From Scolanthus callimorphus (Eukaryota; Cnidaria; Anthozoa; Actiniaria; Edwardsiidae), in the NCBI GenBank assembly GCA_033964015.1, contig CM066919.1:682001-746000 (forward strand): a stretch of 64,000 bases of DNA. Reading direction: 5' to 3'. This document shows, one piece after another, positions 42,902-53,593 of the stretch; position 1 is the first letter of the stretch, and each line of letters starts with the position of its first letter. The translations under genes and the position numbers were made by a program. Under the pieces are notes generated by a model. It did not search any database. It worked only from the letters and a program-made list of their open reading frames with translations, and was not told the origin of the DNA.

Positions 42902-45816
42902 ATGTCTGGTAAGTCAGTGCATGATTCTATTATTATACCCAGCAAAGGGTTGCTAATTGCCTGTCTTAATATAAATAGATTACTCACTCATATTGACGAA
43001 TTAAGAGTATTTATGTCACAACAAAAATCGATATTCTAGCAGTTAATGAAACAAAGCTTGAACAGTCAAATCAGGACAACGAAATCTACGTACCAGGATA
43101 CGAAATCGTAAGAAAGGATCGCCCAGTAAATGGCCAATTTGGGGGAGGTGTTTGTTTTTATATCCGAAGCAATCTAAACTACAAAGTCAGAAAAGACATC
43201 GAAAACGAGAAACTAGAATTTCTTGCGCTTGAAATTACAAACCCAAACTCTAAGCCATTTATTGTGGCTACCTGGTACAGGCCTCAAAGAACGCGATGGT
43301 CAGTGCCTGAAATTTTCGAAGCTTTCGAGGAAACCATTACAAAAGTAGACGCATTAGGTCTTGATTTTTATTTAGCCGGTGATTGTAATGCAAATTTATT
43401 GCCGGGTGCTTTGGATTCCGATTCACGATCGTTACTAAATGTGTTAGACATTTTCGGCCTAAAACAATTGATCACAAAGCCCACTCGTGTGACGGAGACC
43501 ACGAAGTCCCTGCTGGACCTTTGCATTACAAACACGCCTGAAAAAATAACAAACTCGGGTGTCAGGCATCTAGGCATAAGCGACCATTCACTTGTCTATA
43601 TGACTAGAAAAATCTATTACAAGAGCAATGGTATTAGAAAAACAATAGAGAAACGATCACTAAAAATTTTAACACCGCAAATTTCCTCGATGACCTCGAA
43701 AACAAACAATGGGGAAAAATAGCCTCAATGAATGATGCAAATGATATGTGGAATCTTTGGAAATATGAATTTATGAGCTGTGTGGACAAGCATGCGCCAC
43801 TGCGTCAAATAAGAATAGGAAAAAAGCGCTCGCCATGGATAACAAATGATTTGTTATCCAAGATGCATAGGCGCGATTTTCTTAAAAGAAAAGCCGAACA
43901 AACAGGTGAGAGCGTAGCCTGGAGCGAATATAGAAAAGAAAGAAATACAGTGAACAATGCTATTAAAACAGCAAAGCGCGACTATTTTACAGATAATTTC
44001 CAAAAAAATAAGGGTGACATGCGTAAAACCTGGAGATTAATCAATGAACTAAACTCTCGCCAGCGAAAATCTACAGTTATAGCAGAGCTAAAAATAGATG
44101 GAAATAGCATTACCGGTGAAGATGATTTAGCAGACGCAATGAACACTCACTTTGCTAGCACCGGCGAGAGGTTGGCTCGTGATATTCCAAATATTGAAAG
44201 TAAACCAGAATCATACTTAACCCAAACAGAAAAAAGCTTTACTTTTAGAGAAATAAGGGAGACAGAAGTATGTAACCTGATAAAGAAACTTGAGAAAAAT
44301 AAGGCAACCGGGCTGGACAAAATTCCATGCAAGTTGTTGAAATTGGCAGTAGAAATCATATCGCCTTCTTTAACTTTAATTTTCAATCGATCAATCAGTA
44401 GTGCTATTTTTCCAACAGAATGGAAATTGGCAAGGGTATCCCCAATCTTCAAGAAAGGCGCAAAAAGCGATCCTGGCAACTACAGACCTATATCTGTGTT
44501 GCCAGTGGTTACCAAGATTTTCGAAAAAGCCATGTACAACCAATTATACGAATATTTAAACACCAACGGTTTATTGAAAAACTGTCAGTCTGGTTTCAGA
44601 TCACTACACAGTACCTTAACGGCGCTTCTAGAGGCAACAAATAGCTGGTCGATTAACATCGACAAAGGGCTACTTAATGGTGTCATTTTTATAGACCTTC
44701 AGAAGGCTTTTGACACAATTGACCATGAAATAATTATTACGAAGCTGAGGTACTGTGGGGTGGATAATCATAGTTTAAATTGGTTCAGATCATACTTGAG
44801 TGATAGGAAACAGAAGTGTACCGTCAACGGACACATGTCCAGTTACTCCACCTTAACATGTGGCGTCCCACAGGGGTCTATCATCGGTCCGCTTCTGTTT
44901 CTCATCTACATAAATGACTTATCAAATTGTCTCGAAACGTCAAGCCCCAGAATGTATGCTGACGATACGACCATAAGCGTCTCGGCTTTGAACCTCGAAG
45001 ACCTTGAAAGCCAAATCAACATGGAATTGTCAAATTTAAATAAATGGCTTAAGGCCAATAAATTGAGTCTTAATGTCGCAAAAACAGAATTCATGATTAT
45101 TGGTTCAAGGCAAAGGCTCAAAGCAAGAACGAATGGCCAGAAGCCATCTGTCAATATAGGGGAAAGAGATTTCGCAAGTAGATTCGACTAAATCCCTAGG
45201 GCTATATATAGACAAAAATCTGACTTGGGACAAGCATATTTCAGAAATATGCAAGAAGATATCCTCTGGCATCGGTGCACTAAAACGCGTAAGACCGTTT
45301 CTTTCAGCAGGCACCGCAGCCGATATTTTTAAGGCGTTAATCGAGCCGCATTTTGACTATTGTAGTCCAGTCTGGCATAATATTAACGGCAAACTTAATG
45401 AAAAGCTTCAAAAACTACAAAATCGAGCAGCCAGAGTGATCACCAAGTCAGGTTATGATACTAGATCAGCTACCCTTAGAGAACTCCTGCAGTGGGACGA
45501 TGTTGCCACCAGGAGAGGAAAACATCTAGGGATAGCGATGTTTAAAACACTGCACGGTCTCTTTCCCTCATATCTAAACGACATATTCGTCTCCTGTGAC
45601 TCTAAATACAATTTGAGAAACAGCGAAAATTAGCTAGCTCTCCCATTGCCTAAAACAAACTATGGAAAACATAGTTTTAGTTATTGCGGGGCAAAGCTAT
45701 GGAACAATTTTCCAAGTGAAATGAGGAGTGCTAAAACTATTCCAAATTTTAAAAGAAGCTATGATAAGTATTTCCCAATACCGGGCTCACACACGGCAAT
45801 CATGGAAACCAGTGTC
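42902..45816 (+). pseudogene. LINE ORF2: endonuclease + reverse transcriptase (frameshifted)
   Basis: ATG at 42902 (MSGKSVHDSIII). APE endonuclease: LLIACLNINRLLTHIDEL, a one-base loss near 43020, then ILAVNETKL (metal-binding E), GGGVCFYIRSNL, VATWYRPQ, FYLAGDCNAN and LGISDHSLV. After a shift near 43670 the reverse transcriptase follows: NKATGLDKIPCKLL, GNYRPISVLPVVTKIFEK, QSGFRSLHSTLTAL, FIDLQKAFDTIDHEI, GVPQGSIIGPLLFLIYIND and catalytic MYADDTTI. A shift near 45180 leads to KSLGLYIDKNLTWDKHIS and the thumb (HFDYCSPVWHN). A stop at 45631-45633 falls before the end (KLWNNFPSEMRS). All catalytic blocks are intact; three shifts and a stop disable it. Confidence 0.9.
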
Positions 45817-45904
45817 TTGTAACTTTTTTATTTGTTATCTGTACGACTGATGATTTTACCGTGTTTAAATAAATGTTATGTATGTATGTATGTATGTATG
45901 TATG

Positions 45905-46680
45905 TATGTATGTGGTTTATTAACTCACAGCACTTATTTATACACCTAGCACGGGCGGGGATCGGAATTTTCGCCGCCTGTATTTAATTGTGATCAACAA
46001 GTCTATCACTCACTTCATGCATAAAAACGAGAATAATTATTCATTTCGTCAGAGCATTTACTAACTCAGCCGACTTTAATCCTTTAATTAATCCTGTTTA
46101 CATATGACACAGGCTCCCCACTGCGCGCACAGGCTCCCCACTCGCGCAAATTCAAAATGGCACAGCCAATCAATGTGCACTTCTTAACAGGTTCTTTACA
46201 GCGCATCAAAATTTAGCCAATCGGCGCGCAGAGTCTATTATATATATATATTAGTTTTTGCCTCAAGGAAAGAAAACCTTCGAATTCTAGCCGATTCAAA
46301 ACCTTGAAATATGGCTACATTCAATAGATATGGACTCCTGATAGAATAAATTCAGGTGTTACTTGACCAATGCCATTTATTTACGAATGATCTAAGAGAT
46401 TTACAGGAAAATATGTGTTCGGTCATCTGGGCTAAACTGCAAGAAGAACCTCAGGCGAACTCTTGCTTCGACACAGGGCCGCCATTCTGTTTCGAGTTCA
46501 CGAACCAAATAAAATGCATAAAGAACTGCACCAAACTATGGATTATTTCATCAGTTGAACGACAGAGAAAATTCAACTCACAATGGACTTCCAAATTGGG
46601 AATTGCAAGTGGTTTTAGTAGTATAAAACTTTCGAAGGAAAACACCAGAAGTCTATCTCTTCGAGAAACACACAATGAAA
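45905..46680. other. Spacer with an unrecognised open frame
   Basis: A 123-codon plus-strand frame at 46356-46727 (MLLDQCHLFTNDL...) has no motif I know and runs into the next element, so I do not call it a gene. A 16-bp sequence (ACAGGCTCCCCACT) is doubled near 46109-46142. Confidence 0.4.
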
Positions 46681-47447
46681 TAGTGCAGGAATATCGTGCA
46701 GAAAAAGTAGTAAATTATTCATTTTGATGGAAAAAGCATGAAACTTGGCAGGATGATAGAGCGTCCCATGCTAAGCAATTCTGGATGTAGACCCACCCTC
46801 GATAACGTATACTTCCAGTTTTATAGCAGTGGAATTAATTATCATATAAACAAATAAAATAACGTGTTGCCTTTTGAGTTCAGACACGAAATTTTGTATC
46901 GTGACAGAGTATGCAATACCCTACAATTCTACAATACTTGACACCCCCTGATCATGTACTTCCAGTGTACTAAGAAGGGATTCATTATCACATAAAATCA
47001 GTAAGAAAGGGCGTTGCCTTCACGATACTACGCATGGAAATTCACGTGAAAATGTACCATGGTACAATGGGAAAATTTGCATGTAGACCCATGCCCAAAC
47101 TCATGCACTTCCAGTTTTATCGAAATGGAATAAATAATTATCCTTTAAACTATAAGAAAATGACGCTTGCCTTTTGAGTTCAGACACGAAAGTTTGTATC
47201 GTGACAGAGTATTCAATACCCTACAATTCTACAATGCGTAACACCCCCCTGATCATGTACTTCCAGTGTACCAAGATGGGATTCATTATCACATAAAATC
47301 GGTAACAGAGGGCGTTGCCTTCAAGATACACGCATGGAAATTCACTTGAAAATGTACCATGGTACAATGGGAAAATTCGCATGTAGACCCACGCCCGAAC
47401 TCATGCAGTTCCAGTTTTATCGAAATGGAATAAATAATCATCCTTAA

Positions 47448-49410
47448 GGGACGTGTCATTATTTACCGGGGGGGGAGGGCTCCCATTTTTTTCAAAGAAG
47501 GCTAAAAAAAATTAGGACCCTCCCTTGAACATAACAAAAGAAATGTGACCCTCCCCCAGTCATAGGTAAAAAAAATTGGGACCCTCCCCCATGCAATTTA
47601 TTTCTAAAAAACCTGTTAGATAGGCTATTGTCCAAGTGATGTAATGTCTCTTTCTTTCTTCTTAATACAGAACTACTTTTTTCTTACTTTTTTCTACTTC
47701 TGTCATGCACCAGTCAATTGACATCACGGCCCCCCAATTTAACATTCACTAAGTGTTAAATGTAAAATTATTTTCCCGGTCACCACGGACGTTGTTAAAG
47801 CTCCAGGCCCCCGGGGACACTTTTGCAACATGGCGAAACGCGCCTTTATTTTGATACACGCATTTCATCAAGCCTCCAGAGAAAAGATAAACTTTTTATT
47901 TTCTGCGTGTAGTAAAAAAGCCTGTTGGATTTATTCTTCACGCGCTACAAATTATCATGATTCATGTGCGTGAAGCGCAGCCCAAAAACGAATTTCTATG
48001 CAGCTTGTAACGTCGAACTCACTTCTTTCGAACATATTGACTGCCAATCAGGCGTATCACTGGAGGGCTTTTGGGGGTTTTCATTTGTCCTTGCCAAGAT
48101 ACACATGCGTGTAACGGACATTCGTACGCATTCCATTTAAGCGCCACAAGCGTATTGTTTTCTTTGGGCAAGTTCTCTAACACTAGATTAGATGTCATTC
48201 CTTTTGGGCGCGAAGCGCGCCGAAATTTTCAACATAATGAGTGAAATAAAACTAGAAAATGATATAGAACTCGTTGCTGGAATCTCTCTTTCAAGGCTTC
48301 AGGTTTCGAGAGATCCTTTCACTCGCCCAAAAATGAAGTGATCCCTCCCAAAATCCTCCGACCTCGATCCTTAAACAATATATTTTCGCACGATAATCGA
48401 ACTTCTGGCTCAGCGTTAATTTCCCGTTAATGCCCCGCTGAACATTCCCGCTATAGAAGGTCCGTGTTAAATTCCCTGCCCTTCCGTAGATTAATGTGTT
48501 GAATCCCCGGCCTGACTGCGTTACTTTCCCGCCCTGTCCCGGAGGTGGGGGCCGGGGTGTCAATTGACTGGTGCATATATTATTCATCGCCTCGATTATT
48601 TACGTGAGGATGTTTATAATACACAGGTAAAATACAGTGATCCTCCCTCTTAAGTGCAATGATTAACGTACTGTAGACATTTTACAGAAAAACGGGCTCG
48701 CATATCCTTCGTTGCGCGCGAAGCGTGCCCAAATTTTGTTCATCGTTTGTTTGTTTGTTCATCGTTTTTTTTTTTATTGTTCATCGTTTTTTTTTTTGTC
48801 TTTTCATCGCATTTCATCAAGCCTCAGAGAAAGGGTAGATGAACATGTTTTGTGTATGGCATAGTAAAAAAAAAGCCTGTCAGGAAGTACACCACCTCAA
48901 CTATATAGGTTAGGTTATATTATTCATGCGCACAACTGCGCTCCGAAAATGACGAAGTTATTAATATTCATGTGCGCGAAGCGCGGCCCAACGGACGAAT
49001 TTATATGCTTGTAACGTCGAAAACTCACGCTTACCTAAGGGGTCTTCTTTGAAACATATAGTGACTTGCCCTCCAGGCCTATCATTTGCAGGGAAATTCT
49101 GGGAAATTTTGATTTACCTTGTCAAGATAACTTGTTCTTGTCAACGGTAGTGTCCTCATGGCTAAAAGAGTATATTATGTCATTGTTTATGCGGGCGAAG
49201 CGCGCCGAAATTTTATGGAGAAGTTGCTGAAATAACCACTATCGCCAGTGGTATTACCCTCTTCATCGTTCAAATGTTGCTGAAAAAATTATGACCCTCC
49301 CCTAAATAGGAGTGAAAAAAATTTGGACCCTCCCTTTAGACACGCGAAAAAAATTAGGACCCTCCCCACAAAATAGGAGCCCTCCCCCCCGCTAAATAAT
49401 GACACGTCCC
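47448..49410. mobile_element. PIF/Harbinger-like element, copy 2, with a nested transposon
   Basis: Ends GGGACGTGTCATTATTTA and reverse complement, flanked by TAA (47445-47447 and 49411-49413). The tandem neighbour unit in the host element preserves the empty site at 47141-47160 (CCTTTAAACTATAAG). Subterminal AAAAAAATTAGGACCCTCCC motifs as in copy 1. Interrupted by the 47706-48575 element. Confidence 0.88.
47706..48575. mobile_element. Nested element with perfect 18-bp terminal repeats
   Basis: Ends TGCACCAGTCAATTGACA and exact reverse complement, continued by GGCCCCC/GGGGGCC. The interior from about 47843 to 48240 is homologous to the core of the surrounding PIF-like family (CATTTCATCAAGCCTC, then GGGCGCGAAGCGCGCCGAAA) although the termini are unrelated. 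The target duplication is unclear. No transposase frame. Confidence 0.8.
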
Positions 49411-51194
49411 TAACTATAAGAAAATGACGCTTGTCTTTTGAGTTCAGACACGAAAGTTTGTATCGTGACAGAGTATTCAATACCCTACAATTCTACAATA
49501 CTTGACACCCCCTGATCATGTACTTCCAGTGTACCAAGATGGGATTCATTATGATCACATAACAGCCGTAACAAAGTGCGTTGCCTTCAAGATTCACGCA
49601 AGGAGGTTTACGTGAAAATGGACCATGGTACAGTGGGCAAATTTGTAGACCCAAGCCCGAACTCATGCACTTCCAGTTTTATCGAAGTGGAATTAATTAG
49701 TCTTAAAAGTGGTTCCAGGCTTTCGAAGACCTTGCTATTCATTGATCAAGAGCTACCCCCCCCCCCCCCCCCCCTCGTCATTTACTTACAGTATCATGGG
49801 GATGGAAAAAAATCACAGCATGATTGCAGCATAAAAATAGTAACATATAGAAACGCATTATATTTTTGTAACAACGATTGACCAAATAGACATGCTAAGC
49901 TGGTAAGCTCCATAGAGCGAATGGGTAATCCTTTCATGGATTTCAACAACGGCCAGTGATGAAACTGTCTCAAACGTAAGAAATATAAATCGACTGCGAA
50001 AGATGCATATGAAAACTTCATTAATAGTCGCATTAACAAGAAATAGAAGTCTTTGTGGGGCACCCGATAAAGTGGAGTCTATTTGGTCAAGCGTTGTTAC
50101 AAAAATATAATGCGTCTCTATATGTTACTATTTTTGTGCTGCAATCATGCTGTGATTTATTCCATCCCCTGATACTGTTAGTATATGATTGGGGTTCTTG
50201 ATCATGAATAGCAAAACATGCAATAATGCATACACCCTTAACATACAGAATTTCACCCTGACACGAAAGCCTAACACCGCTTTAAAGTCTAATTAATTCC
50301 ACTTCAATAAAACTGGAAGTGCATGAGTCAGGGCGTGGGTCTACATGCAAAATTGCCCATTGCACCATGGTCCATCTTAACGCGAATTTACATGCGTGTA
50401 TCTTGAAGGCAACGCCTCTGTTACTGATTTTGTTATTATTAAAATCCATATTGGTACACTGCATGATCAGGGGGTGTTACGTATTGTAGAGTTGTAAGGT
50501 ATTTTAATACTCTGACACGATACAAAATACCGTGTCTGAAGAGAAAAGGCACACGTCAGTTTGTTAAGTTTAAAGGATAATTAATTCCACTTCGATAAAA
50601 CTGGAAGTGCATGAGTTAAGACGTGGGTCTACATGCGAATTTGCCCACTGCACCATGGTCCATTTTTACACGAATGTACATGCGTGTATCTTGAAGGCAA
50701 CGCCCTCTGTTACTGATTTTATGTGATAATGAATTCCATCTTGGAACTCTGGAAGTACATGATCAGGGGGGTGTTACGCATTGTAGAATTGTAGGGTATT
50801 GAATACTTTGTCATGATACAAAATTTCGTGTCTGAACTCAAAAGGTAACACGCCATTTTATTAGTTTAAACGATAATTAATTCCACTGCTAGAAAACTGG
50901 AAGTATACGTTATCGAGGGTGGGTCTACATCCAGAATTGCTCGGCATGGGACGCTCTATCACCCTGCCAAGTTTCATGCTTTTTCCATCAAAATGAACAA
51001 TTTTTCACCAAATTCCTGCACTAGAAGGACGAAAGTTAGGTAATCGCAGTTTGTAATAACAGGCGAATTATTTTTAAATAAATTTGACAAGATACTATGG
51101 TATGGAAGGAGGAGCGAGTGAAATGTTTTACGAACTGTGGGAAGGCTGGACCAGCTCCGAGGCCCCCAAGACACAAATCAGGAGTCATTTAAAG

Positions 51195-51465
51195 GTAATA
51201 ATGCAACTGTAAACAGACCCAAGGCAACACTACAATGCAGATGGAATTTATTTGGTAAAAACTGAATGGATGTTAATAATAATTGTGACAATTTGAATGA
51301 AAATCTTGCTTATGTTGAATGTGACATTTTCATACCTGCCAACTCTCCCGGTTTACGCGGGAGACTCCCGGTATCCCGGTTTTCACCGTAAATCTCCCGG
51401 GAAATGAACTCGCTCAGTCAATTCCTGCATTAAACCTCAAGATTTTAAGCGAGCAACGTTTTTTT

Positions 51466-51532
<67 letters not shown>

Positions 51533-51775
51533 GAGACGAGGTTATGACAAACTTTCCCCTAACTCCCGGTTTTCAATTGTCCAAGGTTGGCAGGTATGCA
51601 TTTTTATGGAAATTCAGTAAACTGAAATTCAGTAAATACTGGATTTTTAAAAAAGTTGATTTTCTGAACAATGTTGTACTTTCAAAATTGCAATAAGCTA
51701 GAAAACGTATTTTACTGAATGCATGTTCTAATTCAAACCATCCAATTACAGCTCGTTTATGTGCAACCATTCGTT
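51195..51775. repeat. Dispersed repeat S, copy 2, interrupted by a MITE
   Basis: Reverse-complement copy of 41998-42315, split by 51331-51598. Includes AATGCAACTGTAAACAGACC and GAATTTATTTGGTAAAAACT, the 3' coding end of the SAM-like frame. Confidence 0.85.
51331..51598. repeat. MITE with CATACCTGCCAAC termini and 6-bp target duplication
   Basis: Perfect 13-bp ends CATACCTGCCAAC, flanked by CATTTT at 51325-51330 and 51599-51604; the empty site is at 42167-42172. Inner CTCCCGGTTT-like blocks face each other. A run of 17 T and 55 G (51459-51530) fills the middle. Confidence 0.92.
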
Positions 51776-51800
51776 TCTCGTTGAAAAGTTAATTTAGGAA

Positions 51801-53591
51801 GCGCCATAGTATGGCTAGGTTAGGTTTTGTAAGACTATGTATAGGTTATGGGTTGCCTGTGTTATCTGCCTCGTGTTCCGCGAGCATGCGCTGTAAGATC
51901 GTCGTTCACGGCTCCATGATGGCCGCCATGCCGGAATAAACTGTGGTGGTGTGAAACCGGCTCCTTGTCCTCCTAAATTACTGGCGTGGTGTCCTACGGT
52001 GGGATAATCGACTATTTATTCGCCGGCCTTCTCCACTATGAAGGTTGTCTCGGCATATGGAGCATCAAGGGACTTCGAGTTCGGTTTTTGGCAAGAGCGC
52101 CCGCACTGCGCCTGGTATCCTCTCCTTGTCAAAGCAGTTTAGTTCATTTCCTTTGCAGGGCATGGGCGGCATGGTCCCCTGCCGTGTTCCACAGACTCCG
52201 ACTGTTTCACAGACATATATGGACGATATTAAACTCAACAGCATTATTTCGAGCGAGCTCAATTAAGTTATACGAGTCGGCAAGTACACCTCAGAAGCCG
52301 CTGCTCACCCGAAGCTCGACCATGATGAGTGACCACAAGTTAAGACATTCAACCTTTGAAATTTTACGTCTCGTTTGGCGCTAGCTCACAGTTGCTAAAC
52401 CCTACTAGTTCAAGATCAAGGGGGACTATCGAAGCCGCCATTTTACTTTATTTTCTTCACATGGAATTGTCTAATTATGTTAACACTGGAATTGACTTTC
52501 TAAACATTTCCTCACGAACGACTGGCACTGATCCTCCACCTCGCAAGCCATACAAGCACGTGCAACCATCCAAGGCACAAAAGGCCCAAGTCAAGTTGAA
52601 ATTGACTAGTACAGATAGCTCCATGTACCGTATATCCTCTTTTGATGACCTCAGCCCTGCTACCAGACGTCTCAAGGACATTAGTACTCCCTGGACTATT
52701 CTCTTCTAGATAGTGTATCAAATTTCAATTCATTATGGACACACCTTGAACTCTATTTTGTAGGTTCTTCTAGCTTTGTTCACTTTATTTATTTCACTAT
52801 ATTTACATAGCATCTAATTATTTTTTGGCTACTTGTTAGCATATATTTCATACCTCGCTTATTTTGATATCCTATATTTTATAGCTGCTAGTCCTATACT
52901 TTAGCTCATTCCATAGCCCTACGTAGGTCCTTTGTTCCTTGTTTGTCTTGTTATCCTGTTTGTCCTTGGACAGTCCACTTTGTACCATTTATTGTACTGC
53001 TTATCCATCATGTATTTCTATGACATGTGCCATTGTTATCCCCAGGAAAGAGAAGGGGAAGGAGGGGAAGGAAGAGAAAAGTGGTCGCCCCCACCCCCAT
53101 ACATGGTACCACCGGTAGCCATGTATGGTATGTCATGTTGTGTGTACACACCCGTCTCCATTGTGTCTGTAACCTGTGTAACACATGCTCACTGTGTAGT
53201 CACATGTCCATGGTAGAGTGTAACCTGTGTACATCACCATTGTAATACCTGTGACGTAGTGTATTTTGTTTGTAGCTTTACTGCCATTATTTTATTACAT
53301 TTTATCCTTTAGTGCACCGCAGTTATTACTGCCTTGCTTTCTCAGTTCTATTTGATTATACAGTATCCCACATATAGAGAATGTAGAGAAGAAAACAGGT
53401 TGCGCCATAGTATGGCTAGGTTAGGTTTTGTAAGACTATGTATAGGTTATGGGTTGCCTGTGTTATCTGCCTCGTGTTCCGCGAGCATGCGCTGTAAGAT
53501 CGTCGTTCACGGCTGGGGCCATGATGGCCGCCATGCCGGAATAAACTGTGGTGGTGTGAAACCGGCTCCTTGTCTTCCTAAATTACTGGCG
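51801..53591 (+). mobile_element. Miniature LTR retroelement (TRIM-like)
   Basis: LTRs 51801-51986 and 53402-53591 differ by a 4-bp indel and about two substitutions. Each ends in CGCCA...TGGCG and carries AATAAA (51935-51940 in the first). A TGGTGTCC string right after the 5' LTR fits a tRNA primer-binding site, and a purine-rich GTAGAGAAGAAAACAGG precedes the 3' LTR. AAG/GAAG flanks may be the target duplication. No pol gene fits in the 1.4-kb interior. The lack of TG...CA ends is atypical. Confidence 0.65.
52045..52709 (+). other. Short open frames inside the miniature LTR element, function unknown
   Basis: One frame (52045-52266) reads LQGMGGMVPCRVPQTPTV then SQTYMDDIKLNSIISSEL; another (52356-52709) reads FLNISSRTTGTDPPPRKPYK and SKAQKAQVKLKL. 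They could be pieces of a degenerate gag-like gene. I recognise no domain. The YMDD here is not in a reverse transcriptase context. Confidence 0.3.
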
Positions 53592-53593
53592 AA

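Larger units (their letters stand above)
42620..45902 (+). mobile_element. CR1-like LINE, nearly full ORF2, (ATGT)n tail
   Basis: End of ORF1 (esterase type), complete endonuclease, complete reverse transcriptase, C-terminal region, then AATAAATG and ATGT repeats at 45869-45911. It is the most complete transposon gene set in the window, carrying about four frame lesions. 5' end truncated inside ORF1. Confidence 0.88.
46683..51021. mobile_element. Large inverted repeat with tandem units (family T1, copy 2), TA-flanked
   Basis: Ends GTGCAGGAAT and ATTCCTGCAC flanked by TA (46681-46682 and 51022-51023). The left arm repeats a ~300-bp unit (GTAGACCCACGCCC, ACTTCCAGTTTTATCG, GAGTTCAGACACGAAA, CACCCCCTGATCATG) about 2.3 times (46790-47447); the right arm has the same units reversed (about 50280-50990), plus a partial one at 49415-49700. 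The end sequence (GGCAGG...GAAAC, read outward CTGCCAAGTTTCATGC) matches the T1 copy at 14127-17555. It contains the PIF-like insertion 47448-49410 and a C-run at 49757-49773. No transposase frame. Confidence 0.8.

Noticed and set aside
46356..46727. 123-codon frame (MLLDQCHLF...) as a gene
   Set aside because: No motif, no splice context, and it runs into the terminus of the T1 element; random open frame is as likely.
52215..52245. Reverse transcriptase active site (YMDD) in the miniature LTR element
   Set aside because: None of the surrounding reverse transcriptase blocks are present in that frame.
53027..53245. Basic frame (RRGRRGRKRKVV) as a nucleic-acid-binding protein
   Set aside because: It derives from a purine-rich GGGGAAGG stretch inside the miniature LTR element, with no conserved domain.
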